A DNA stretch of 6,031 nt from Acidobacteriota bacterium (GTDB lineage Bacteria > Acidobacteriota > Terriglobia > Terriglobales > Acidobacteriaceae): NCBI GenBank assembly GCA_003225615.1, contig QIAS01000039.1, positions 7,395 through 13,425 on the forward strand, given 5' to 3'. Made by a program: the position numbers and the translations under genes. Positions 1 through 6,031 of the stretch are shown here, one piece after another (position 1 is the first letter of the stretch; every line of letters starts with the position of its first letter). The notes beneath the pieces were generated by a model. It saw only the letters and a list, made by a program, of their open reading frames with translations. It was not told the origin of the DNA and searched no databases.

Positions 1-757
1 GTACTTCGTCGCCTGCGCAATGGGCCTGTGCACGAATGCCGTCATATTTGTCTTCCACGACCGCATTCGTGAAATAAGTGAGCGCTTCCTGCGCATTTGC
101 CGCCGGGCTGGCCAGCATGAAGCCAATGGGATGGAATAGCCGCATCTTCGCTTCGCCAAGCTTGCCGGCAGCCGCGAAGCGCAAGGCCTCACCGATGTCG
201 CCGAGCAGCATATTGGCTCGCTGAACCTCCGCCAGCGTGCTGGCGAAGGCCTTTGCGATGGCCTCCTCCACCAGGCTCTCTTTCAAGCCAATCCGCAGGT
301 CACCGGTCATGATCTTTACCAGGTACTTAGCTTCGACCGGTGTGGCACGGCCGAGCAGATCGCATAACAAAGCAGATTTGGCGGCAGGCCCGCGTGCAGC
401 GGCAATCCGGCGAAATTGTTTTTCCACTTCGATTACGTTCAACGGTCCGGTTGCCAATGGTCTGGCGGGCAAAACCTCGCCTGCCACAGCGCCAAGATCG
501 CCGTAGCGGCGGTAAGAATCCGTCAACTCCTGCTGCGTCTTACCGGAGAGTTCCTCTACCAGTTTCCACAACAGTGATCCACCCACCTGCAGCGTTGCTT
601 CTTCATAGGCAGGGAAAACTCGGCCAGAAAGAAAAATTGTGGATAACGCCGCTTCCTCCGGTGGGCGCGACTTGAGGTATTCGGCAAGAAGCGCGGTCTT
701 TTGCAGCTTCTTCGTCGTGCCTGCGATCGCTTCGGCAATTTCGGCCAGCCGCTGCAT
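1..757 (-). CDS. ATP-dependent DNA ligase, N-terminal part (cut by window edge)
   Basis: Encodes the first 252 residues of an ATP-dependent DNA ligase, which seals nicks in duplex DNA through a covalent lysyl-AMP intermediate. The reverse strand is open without a stop from the ATG at 757-755 to the window edge; an in-frame stop at 794-796 bounds the start. Residues 1 to about 220 match the alpha-helical DNA-binding domain of archaeal-type and bacterial LigB-type ligases, with the family-like stretches FLSGRVFP, GDLGAVA (from residue 86) and TGDLRIGLKE (from residue 151). Motif I, KYDGIRAQ, begins at K237, the predicted adenylated lysine. The rest of the nucleotidyltransferase domain and the OB fold lie beyond the window. 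A purine-rich GAAGAA upstream of the ATG is only a weak ribosome site. The gene is divergent from the DUF1385 gene. Bacteria normally replicate with the NAD-dependent LigA, so a repair role is inferred. The N-terminal wording fits the archaeal/LigB type better than the Lhr-associated ligases. Confidence 0.9.
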   Translation of the reverse strand, partial: MQRLAEIAEAIAGTTKKLQKTALLAEYLKSRPPEEAALSTIFLSGRVFPAYEEATLQVGGSLLWKLVEELSGKTQQELTDSYRRYGDLGAVAGEVLPARPLATGPLNVIEVEKQFRRIAAARGPAAKSALLCDLLGRATPVEAKYLVKIMTGDLRIGLKESLVEEAIAKAFASTLAEVQRANMLLGDIGEALRFAAAGKLGEAKMRLFHPIGFMLASPAANAQEALTYFTNAVVEDKYDGIRAQAHCAGDEV

Positions 758-903
758 GCTAGTTCTTCGATGCAGAGCTCGTGCGAAACGACTCTAACTA
801 GCTCTTGCACAGCCACTTACGCCATTCAGCGCATTCAAAAGCAGGCCCCGTTGTGATACTCTTATGCTTGCTACCACTCTGAGCGGAGGATCATCTAAGA
901 AGC
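758..903. other. Divergent intergenic region between ligase and DUF1385 genes
   Basis: This 146-bp gap separates two divergently transcribed genes, so promoters for both should lie here. It contains a perfect 7-bp inverted repeat, GCTAGTT at 758-764 and AACTAGC at 796-802, whose near arm touches the ligase start codon. The stretch at 854-868 contains TGATACT and TATGCT, either of which could be a -10 element for the rightward gene, but no good -35 is paired with them. GGAGGA at 885-890 is a strong anti-16S match but sits 13 nt from the ATG at 904; the closer purine run AAGAAG at 897-902 is less specific. No small ORF or RNA gene is apparent. Confidence 0.4.
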
Positions 904-1836
904 ATGCGCTTTCTGCGTTCCATGTTGCGTTTTCTGGCGGCTGTGCAACTCCTGCCTGCTTTAGAAGGTGGGGAAGAGACCCTCGTCGGCGGCCAGGCGG
1001 TGCTTGAGGGCGTCATGATGCGCTCTCCCCATGCTTGGGCGATCGCCGTGCGTAAGCCTTCCGGCGAGATTGCCAGCCATAGCGAACCGCTGGCGCGGCC
1101 TTCAGAAAAGCATAAGTGGATGGGCTGGCCCATCGTGCGAGGGGTAATGACGTTGGGCTACGCTATGAGCCTCGGCTTCCGGGCGTTACGTTTTTCAGCC
1201 AATGTGGCTCTGGATCAGATCCAACCCGACGAACAGGGAACTGGCTGGCCGCAGTGAATATCATTTTTTCGGTTGGTTTCTTCATTTTCATGTACAAGTT
1301 CATTCCGCTGCTGGCGGCGACGGAATTGAAGAAGGTGAATCCGTTGTTCGGCGAGCAGATCATTTTCAACCTGGTCGACGGCCTGATCCGCATTGCGTTG
1401 TTCCTGCTGTTTATCTGGGGCGTTTCGCTCTGGCACGATATCCATCGCGTGTACGAGTATCACGGGGCCGAGCACAAGACAGTTTTCGCGTTCGAGAATG
1501 GCGATCCTCTCCAGACTGGCGCCGTGCAGAAATATTCGACCTATCATCCCCGCTGCGGAACCAGTTTCCTGATGACCGTGATGATCATCTCGATCCTGGC
1601 CTACACGCTGGTTCCGGTGACCACCTTTTGGGCGCGCTTTGCCGTGCGTATAGCGCTGCTGCCCGTAATTGCCGGCGTTTCGTATGAGATTCGCCTTGAT
1701 GACCGCTCCCGGTTTGTGGCTTCAGCGCATCACGACGCAGTCTCCTTCCAATGACCAAGTGGAGTGCGCCATCACTGCCCTTGACGAAGCCATGGCGCTC
1801 GAGAAGCAGCGCGGTGGCGAACTGGTAATCGCCTAG
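904..1836 (+). pseudogene. DUF1385 (YqhQ-like) membrane protein gene, broken by two frameshifts
   Basis: The gene spans three reading-frame segments that together read as a near full-length DUF1385 protein of about 310 residues. Segment 1 (ATG 904 to about 1240) carries the signature LVGGQAVLEGVMMRSP from residue 27, then RGVMTLGYAMSLGFRALRFSAN; its frame stops at 1255-1257. Segment 2 (about 1236-1697) continues with NWLAAVNIIF, two hydrophobic helices, YHGAEHK (1458-1478), HPRCGTSF (1545-1568) and further membrane segments to GVSYEI; its own frame would stop at 1752-1754. Segment 3, back in the first frame, reads LMTAPGLWLQRITTQ and ends ALDEAMALEKQRGGELVIA before TAG 1834-1836. The first junction needs one extra base, or a missing stretch of 3n+1. 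At the second, roughly a dozen residues usual between SYE and GLWLQ are absent. DUF1385 is an integral inner-membrane family of unknown function often found beside prfA and prmC. Either the gene is recently inactivated or the assembly has errors; all family motifs survive, so any decay is young. Confidence 0.85.
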
Positions 1837-1970
1837 CGGCCCCCCCCGCGAAACTTTTCTGCCTCATTCCCTTTTTAAATCTAAAATGACCGCAGTAGAG
1901 ACGCGGCTCGCCGCGTCTCATGTAGCGGCAAACAGACGTCGAAGTGCACGTCCCTTATAGAGAAAATTAC
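1837..1970 (+). promoter_or_regulatory. prfA upstream region with possible promoter
   Basis: This gap between the DUF1385 stop and prfA holds a run of eight C (1840-1847), then a clearly AT-rich stretch (1871-1890), then a palindrome. TAAAAT at 1882-1887 differs at one position from the TATAAT consensus and is the best -10 candidate. Upstream, no good TTGACA match sits at 16-18 bp; TTTTCT at 1855-1860 is too far away at 21 bp. If used, transcription would start around 1894 and the palindrome would lie at the extreme 5' end of the prfA leader. Because the strength of the -35 is poor, this is a tentative call; readthrough from the DUF1385 gene is an equally reasonable way to express prfA. Confidence 0.3.
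1898..1919. repeat. Perfect GC-rich palindrome in the prfA leader
   Basis: The arms GAGACGCGGC (1898-1907) and GCCGCGTCTC (1910-1919) are exact reverse complements separated by TC, giving a stem of about 9 bp with a 4-nt CTCG loop in RNA. No run of T follows on either strand, so it does not look like an intrinsic terminator. It lies 51 nt before the prfA ATG. Its composition resembles the short dispersed palindromes that occur in many copies in some bacterial genomes; this is a recollection of the type, since only one copy is visible here. Confidence 0.7.
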
Positions 1971-3050
1971 ATGTTCGAGAGACTAGACCAAATCGAGGCC
2001 CGCTATGAAGAGCTGACGCAGGCGCTCGCCTCGCCCGAGATCACCAGTGACTCGACGAAATACCAGAAGACCGCGAAGGCGCACAGCGACATCTCGCCTG
2101 TAGTAGAGAAGTATCGCGAGTACAAAGACCTGAAGAAGGGCATCGCCGAGAGCAAGACGGTTCTGGCCGACGAGAAAGATCCCGAGATGCGGGCCTACGC
2201 GCAGGAAGAGCTCGACAAGCTCGAATCTCGCGTCGGCCAAGTCGAGGAAGAACTCAAGGTGCTGTTGCTGCCCAAAGACCCCAACGACGAGAAGAACGTC
2301 ATCCTCGAAATTCGCGCAGGCACGGGAGGCGACGAAGCCACTCTGTTCGCCGCGGAAATTTTCCGCATGTATACGCGCTACGCGGAAACGCAGCGCTGGA
2401 AAGTGGAAGTGCTTTCCAGTTCAGAGTCTTCCGTGGGTGGCTTGAAAGAAGTGATTGCGTTGATTGAAGGCAACCGGGTTTACTCGCGCATGAAATACGA
2501 GAGCGGCGTGCACCGCGTTCAGCGCGTGCCGCAGACCGAACAGCAGGGACGAGTCCACACCTCTGCGATCACCGTGGCCGTGCTTCCCGAAGCGGAAGAT
2601 GTGGACATCAAGATTGATGCCAAGGATCTGCGTGTGGATACGTTCTGCTCGTCGGGACCGGGAGGGCAGTCGGTCAACACGACTTATTCAGCCGTACGCA
2701 TCACGCATATTCCGACCAACACTGTGGTGAGCTGCCAGGATGAGAAATCCCAGATCAAGAATCGGGAAAAGGCCATGCGGGTTCTGCGTTCCCGGCTGTA
2801 CGAAGTAGAAATGCAGAAGCAGCAAGACGCCATGGCGAAGGAACGCCGCGCCATGGTCGGTTCCGGCGACCGCAGCGAAAAGATCCGCACCTACAACTTT
2901 CCTCAGAACCGCGTCACCGACCACCGCATTGGCCTGACCATTCACCAGCTCACGGAAGTGATCGATGGCAAGATTCAGCCTCTGATCGACGCGCTGGTGA
3001 CCCACTACCAGGCTGAAAGACTGAAGGGCGAAACTGCGCCGGTAATGTGA
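1971..3050 (+). CDS. prfA: Peptide chain release factor 1 (RF1)
   Basis: Encodes RF1 (359 aa, the usual family length), the cytosolic factor that recognises UAA and UAG in the ribosomal A site and triggers hydrolysis of peptidyl-tRNA. The N-terminal helical region starts [19 protein letters not shown]. The stop-codon recognition tripeptide PQT at residues 187-189 is the RF1 form (PxT); RF2 has SPF. The catalytic loop [12 protein letters not shown] follows, with GGQ at residues 231-233, and the C-terminal part contains [16 protein letters not shown]. The in-frame GTG at 1944 would add nine residues, but the ATG at 1971 is preferred because MFxRL is where the family begins and AGAGAAAA lies just upstream. 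Q233 is the residue expected to be methylated by the product of the next gene, prmC. All motifs are intact and the reading frame is uninterrupted. Confidence 0.97.
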   Translation: MFERLDQIEARYEELTQALASPEITSDSTKYQKTAKAHSDISPVVEKYREYKDLKKGIAESKTVLADEKDPEMRAYAQEELDKLESRVGQVEEELKVLLLPKDPNDEKNVILEIRAGTGGDEATLFAAEIFRMYTRYAETQRWKVEVLSSSESSVGGLKEVIALIEGNRVYSRMKYESGVHRVQRVPQTEQQGRVHTSAITVAVLPEAEDVDIKIDAKDLRVDTFCSSGPGGQSVNTTYSAVRITHIPTNTVVSCQDEKSQIKNREKAMRVLRSRLYEVEMQKQQDAMAKERRAMVGSGDRSEKIRTYNFPQNRVTDHRIGLTIHQLTEVIDGKIQPLIDALVTHYQAERLKGETAPVM

Positions 3051-3135
3051 ACCGGAGGCTAGGTTATGCCTGCACTTGTGAATTAGAGATCAATTTTTCT
3101 CCGTGTCTCTATGCCTCCGTGGTGAAATAGGGCTT
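3051..3135. repeat. prfA-prmC spacer containing a repeat-like sequence
   Basis: The 85-bp spacer contains, at 3099-3128, a stretch built of CTCCGTG units (3099-3105 and 3115-3121) around TCTCTATGC, ending in GTGGTGAAAT. I recall very similar text (reverse strand: TTCACCACGGAGGCA...) recurring between genes in several bacterial genomes, so it may be a dispersed intergenic repeat; that is memory, not a search. The short T run at 3094-3098 is not preceded by a convincing hairpin, so no terminator is called. The repeat overlaps the most upstream possible prmC start (GTG 3103), which argues that the real start lies further downstream. Confidence 0.4.
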
Positions 3136-3984
3136 GTGCTTCTCAAGCAAGCGCTGGTTTCCGCCATCGACCGTCTCACCGCCGCCCAGGTAGGCTCGCC
3201 ACGTCTCAATGCCGAGGTGCTGCTGATGTTTACCCTTGCCTGCGACCGTGCCTTCCTCTATGCCCATCCCGAGCGGGAACTGAGCGCCGCAGAAATGGCT
3301 CGTTACGACGACACGCTTTCGCAGCGCGCCCAAGGCATTCCCGCGCAGTACATCACTGGACACCAGGAGTTCTGGGGAATGGATTTGGTGGTCTCACCTG
3401 CCGTGCTCATCCCTCGTCCGGAAACAGAACACGTTATTGAGACTGTGTTGCCGCTGGCGCGGAAGATTCCCAAGCCAAAGATCGTGGATGTCGGTACCGG
3501 CTCCGGAGCTATTGCCCTTGCGCTTGCGAAAGAGTTGGCTGCGGCTGAGATTCATGCCACAGAAATCTCTCCGGCAGCTTTGGAGATCGCCCAGGCTAAT
3601 GCCGCACGCCATCAACTCGAGTCCCGCATTCAATTTCACGAAACCGACTTACTCGCCGGTCTTGAAGTCAACAGCTTCGATTTTGTCGTCTCCAATCCGC
3701 CGTATGTAGGCGAATCGGAGGCCGACCAGGTTCAACTCGAAGTACGCAAGTTCGAGCCCCACAACGCAGTGTTCGCCGGACCTACGGGGCTGGAAGTCAT
3801 CAAACGTCTGAGTCCAGAGGCCGAGGCCGCCCTCAAACCGGAAGGCTGGCTGGTGTTGGAGATCAGCGGCACGATCGTTGAGGGAGTTCGGGGTCTGCTT
3901 ACGGGATGGAATAATCTTCGGACGATCAATGACTTGCAGGGGATCCCCCGGGTCGCCGCGGCGCAGAAAGCACGCACTCGGTGA
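3136..3984 (+). CDS. prmC: Release factor glutamine N5-methyltransferase (PrmC/HemK)
   Basis: Encodes a 282-residue S-adenosylmethionine-dependent methyltransferase that methylates the glutamine of the GGQ motif in RF1 and RF2, raising termination efficiency. The N-terminal helical domain (about 1-85, including SPRLNAEVLLM and QYITGHQEFWG) binds the release factor. PRPETE at 93-98 is the family signature, VDVGTGSGAIALAL (GTGSG at 120-124) is the AdoMet-binding motif I, and NPPY at 187-190 contacts the substrate glutamine. The C-terminal DLQGIPRVAAAQ is also typical. GTG at 3136 is chosen because LLKQAL is the usual family beginning and TAGGG lies just upstream, though spacing is short. GTG 3103 would add eleven residues that look unlike the family and fall inside a repeat-like sequence. 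It sits directly after prfA, which encodes its substrate, and is probably co-transcribed with it. Confidence 0.93.
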   Translation: MLLKQALVSAIDRLTAAQVGSPRLNAEVLLMFTLACDRAFLYAHPERELSAAEMARYDDTLSQRAQGIPAQYITGHQEFWGMDLVVSPAVLIPRPETEHVIETVLPLARKIPKPKIVDVGTGSGAIALALAKELAAAEIHATEISPAALEIAQANAARHQLESRIQFHETDLLAGLEVNSFDFVVSNPPYVGESEADQVQLEVRKFEPHNAVFAGPTGLEVIKRLSPEAEAALKPEGWLVLEISGTIVEGVRGLLTGWNNLRTINDLQGIPRVAAAQKARTR

Positions 3985-4076
3985 GAGCTGGACTTCCGCG
4001 AGCCCTTCTCGACCATGTACACTGATTAGGTTTTAGGCCCACTCTCGGCGTCATTTCATTCGTCGGGGCTCTAGCC
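3985..4076 (+). other. prmC to TonB-receptor spacer
   Basis: This 92-bp gap contains no ORF, no hairpin followed by T, and no convincing promoter. An in-frame TGA at 4023-4025 sets the upstream limit of the receptor reading frame, so its start must lie after 4025. GGGG at 4065-4068 is the only candidate ribosome site and is 8 nt from the TTG at 4077. Confidence 0.4.
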
Positions 4077-6031
4077 TTGCGCCATCGCGCCATTCAAATT
4101 CTGTTTTGCCTTTCTGTACTCGCCACCTTTGCCGCGGCACAGACGGTAGTCGAAGGCAGTGTTCGCGATACCTCCGGTAACCCGGTGAGCGGCGCCGAGC
4201 TCAGCCTGCATCACACACCGGGCAACACCGTCCAATCAACTCACAGCGCCGCCAACGGCACCTTCAGGTTTTCGGGCACCGAAGCGGGCACTTACACCTT
4301 AACGGCTGCTGCCCCAGGTTTTTTCTCTTCCGTCCACAACTTCGTGCTGCGTCCCCGCGAGCCGCTCGCGCTTACCATTGAATTACAGCGCCAGGAGCGG
4401 GTTTCTGAGCAGGTCGAAGTTCATGCCACGTATCAGACCATCGACCCGGAGAAGACCGGGAGCTCATACACTTTTACCCGCGAAGATCTTGAACGCTTGC
4501 CCGATCCATTGCTGGAGAGCAGCAACGATCTCGTCACCAACCTCATGCCGGGCGCGAGCGACAGCCACGATAATTTTCTGGCCATCCGCGGGACCGAGTT
4601 TTCGCTGCATGAATTTATTAACGGCGTGTCTTTTCTCGATAACGCGCAGCCTCAGTTCAATCCGGGCGTAAGTCCACAGATCTTTGAAACCGTGGATCTG
4701 ATGACGGGCGGCTTCACACCCGAATATGGGAACCGATTTGGCGGAGTGCTCGACATTACGACCCGTTCCGGCGCCGATCTCGGCGGGCATGGCGATGTGA
4801 ATTTTCGTGGAGCCACTCTCGACAACTATGACATCAATGCCGATTATGGCGGGCAGGCGGGAGCTCTCGGCTATTATTTATTCGTCGACGGATTCACTTC
4901 CGGCCGCTACCTGGACCCGCCCGAGCCCAGGGAATTGTACGATTTCGGCAAAGGTGCGCGCGCCGCGGCACAACTGGATTGGAAGTGGGGCAGCAAAGAC
5001 GCAGTCAAACTTCTCCTCATGGGTGGAGGCACGAGTTTCCAGCAGCCTAACATCACCGATGACCAGCTAGTCGGGCGCGACGCTCAGCGTCATCTGCGGC
5101 AGGAGACCGGCATCCTGACCTGGCTGCATACTTTTTCATCCGAGACTTTGCTGGCCACTTCGGTTTACGCACGCGACGGTTCGGATCGTGTTCTGCCCAC
5201 CACCGATCCCATCACGCCGTATTCTTTCGCCTCACGAGCACCGTTCACGCTGGGAGTGAAAAGCGATCTTTCCCGTTACTGGCACGGACACTTCTTTAAG
5301 GCTGGCATGGATCTCGTGCGCCTGCGCGAGCTGGAAAGTTTCTTTTTCGACAGCCGCGGGGATCCCGATGTTTTTCCTGCATTCAGCGGCGGCTTGAAGG
5401 GCGGGCAAGCCAGTTTTTATGTGCAGGATCATTTTTCACCGCTGCCGAATCTCACTGCTGACCTCGGCGCACGTTACGACTATTTTGATTTCATCGATAC
5501 CGCCGTGCAGTTAAGCCCGCGCGTAGGTTTGGCATACCACATCAAAAAGACGAAATCCGTCATTCACGCGGCCTACAACCGCTACTTCTCGCCGCCGCCG
5601 ATCGAGTATTCGCTGCTGGCTAGCTTTATTGGCCACAACGCTGTCGACCCTAGCCAGCGCGTCGGCGATGTCCGGGCATACACGCAAAACTATTTTGAGG
5701 CAGGATGGGCGCAGGAACTGCGTCCGCAGATCAGCCTCGAACTAAACGCGTACCTGCACACCGGACACAACAGCTTTGAAAATCACGAGATCAGCATCTC
5801 GCGCATCTTCGTGCCAATTAATTTCCACACCGCACGTTCGAACGGCGCAGAACTCGTGCTCAATCTGAAACAGTGGGACCGACTGGGAATCACTGGGCGG
5901 TTTCAGTACGCGGTTGCGCGCACCTACTTCTATGGTCCGATCACTGGCGGCTTCGCGGGGGATGAGCCGCTGGCAGCCGGCGAGAGAATTATCCCGGCGT
6001 TCGATCAGACCCACACGGGGACTGCGCAGAT
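4077..6031 (+). CDS. TonB-dependent outer-membrane receptor, 5' part (cut by window edge)
   Basis: The frame is open for 651 codons to the right edge and encodes an outer-membrane active-transport receptor powered by TonB-ExbB-ExbD. From TTG 4077 it begins MRHRAIQILFCLSVLATFAAA, a signal peptide with cleavage likely before Q22. Residues 24 to about 107 form a carboxypeptidase-regulatory-like beta-sandwich (VVEGSVRDTSGNPVSGAEL ... GTFRF ... AGTYTL). A TonB-box-like EQVEVHA is near residue 111. The plug follows (about 125-230) with FTREDLERLPD, FLAIRGTE, INGVSF, GGFTPEYGNRFGGVLDITTRSG. The remainder is barrel strands rich in aromatic residues, such as ASFYVQDHF, LGARYDYFDF and SPRVGLAYHI. The last barrel strands are missing. 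No ATG exists between the upstream stop (4023-4025) and the signal peptide, hence TTG. The substrate cannot be told: no SusD, transporter or regulator gene is visible. Confidence 0.9.
   Translation, partial: MRHRAIQILFCLSVLATFAAAQTVVEGSVRDTSGNPVSGAELSLHHTPGNTVQSTHSAANGTFRFSGTEAGTYTLTAAAPGFFSSVHNFVLRPREPLALTIELQRQERVSEQVEVHATYQTIDPEKTGSSYTFTREDLERLPDPLLESSNDLVTNLMPGASDSHDNFLAIRGTEFSLHEFINGVSFLDNAQPQFNPGVSPQIFETVDLMTGGFTPEYGNRFGGVLDITTRSGADLGGHGDVNFRGATLDNYDINADYGGQAGALGYYLFVDGFTSGRYLDPPEPRELYDFGKGARAAAQLDWKWGSKDAVKLLLMGGGTSFQQPNITDDQLVGRDAQRHLRQETGILTWLHTFSSETLLATSVYARDGSDRVLPTTDPITPYSFASRAPFTLGVKSDLSRYWHGHFFKAGMDLVRLRELESFFFDSRGDPDVFPAFSGGLKGGQASFYVQDHFSPLPNLTADLGARYDYFDFIDTAVQLSPRVGLAYHIKKTKSVIHAAYNRYFSPPPIEYSLLASFIGHNAVDPSQRVGDVRAYTQNYFEAGWAQELRPQISLELNAYLHTGHNSFENHEISISRIFVPINFHTARSNGAELVLNLKQWDRLGITGRFQYAVARTYFYGPITGGFAGDEPLAAGERIIPAFDQTHTGTAQ

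Noticed and set aside
237..675. Rightward ORFs within the ligase region
   Set aside because: They are shadows of the ligase gene, whose minus-strand frame matches DNA ligase domains and the KYDG motif continuously.
1234..1245. Programmed -1 frameshifting in DUF1385
   Set aside because: GGGAACT resembles but does not match a canonical slippery heptamer (GGGAAAC type), no strong downstream hairpin was seen, and the gene has a second break accompanied by missing residues.
1692..1702. Programmed +1 frameshifting at CTT, as in the RF2 gene
   Set aside because: CTT is followed by GAT, not a stop codon, and residues normally present in the family are missing at this point, which points to a deletion.
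1116..1754. Independent 212-residue protein starting at ATG 1116
   Set aside because: Its first 40 or so residues are an off-frame reading of the DUF1385 N-terminal segment; only from about 1240 does it carry family sequence, so it is the middle part of the broken gene.
1944..1970. GTG 1944 as prfA start
   Set aside because: It adds nine residues before [15 protein letters not shown], where the family normally begins, and lacks a clear ribosome site.
3054..3100. Intrinsic terminator after prfA
   Set aside because: Only a 4-bp AGGC/GCCT pairing is present and it is far from the five-base T run.
3103..3135. GTG 3103 as prmC start
   Set aside because: The added residues are unlike PrmC proteins and are encoded by a repeat-like sequence with no ribosome site upstream.
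4464..6014. Reverse-strand ORFs within the TonB receptor region
   Set aside because: They overlap a continuous 651-codon receptor frame with clear domain order and show no recognisable protein features.

Overview
The window looks like a chromosomal housekeeping segment from a Gram-negative bacterium, most likely an acidobacterium of the Terriglobia type. This lineage is inferred from three things: the combination of an ATP-dependent DNA ligase, a DUF1385-prfA-prmC cluster and a TonB receptor with an N-terminal carboxypeptidase-regulatory-like domain; the moderately high G+C; and the wording of the DUF1385 protein. No 16S gene or other decisive marker is present.

Layout. Positions 1-757 (minus strand) hold the first 252 codons of an ATP-dependent DNA ligase, cut by the left edge just after the nucleotidyl-lysine motif KYDG. 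A divergent intergenic region (758-903) separates it from a rightward block. At 904-1836 lies a DUF1385 (YqhQ-like) membrane protein gene that is broken into three reading-frame segments by two small indels. prfA (peptide chain release factor 1, 1971-3050) follows a leader that carries a perfect 10-bp-arm palindrome. prmC (glutamine methyltransferase for release factors, best start 3136) comes next, preceded by a repeat-like intergenic sequence. Finally, 4077-6031 is the 5' part of a TonB-dependent outer-membrane receptor that runs off the right edge.

How the genes relate. RF1 carries the GGQ loop whose glutamine is the substrate of PrmC, so prfA and prmC are enzyme and substrate side by side. 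DUF1385 is a frequent neighbour of this pair in other bacteria, although its function is not established. The ligase (DNA repair) and the TonB receptor (nutrient uptake) look like unrelated flanking genes.

I see no previously undescribed system here. The points most worth checking are the double-frameshifted DUF1385 gene, the palindrome in the prfA leader, and the repeat-like sequence that makes the upstream prmC start doubtful. No tRNA, rRNA, CRISPR array, insertion sequence or convincing intrinsic terminator was found.
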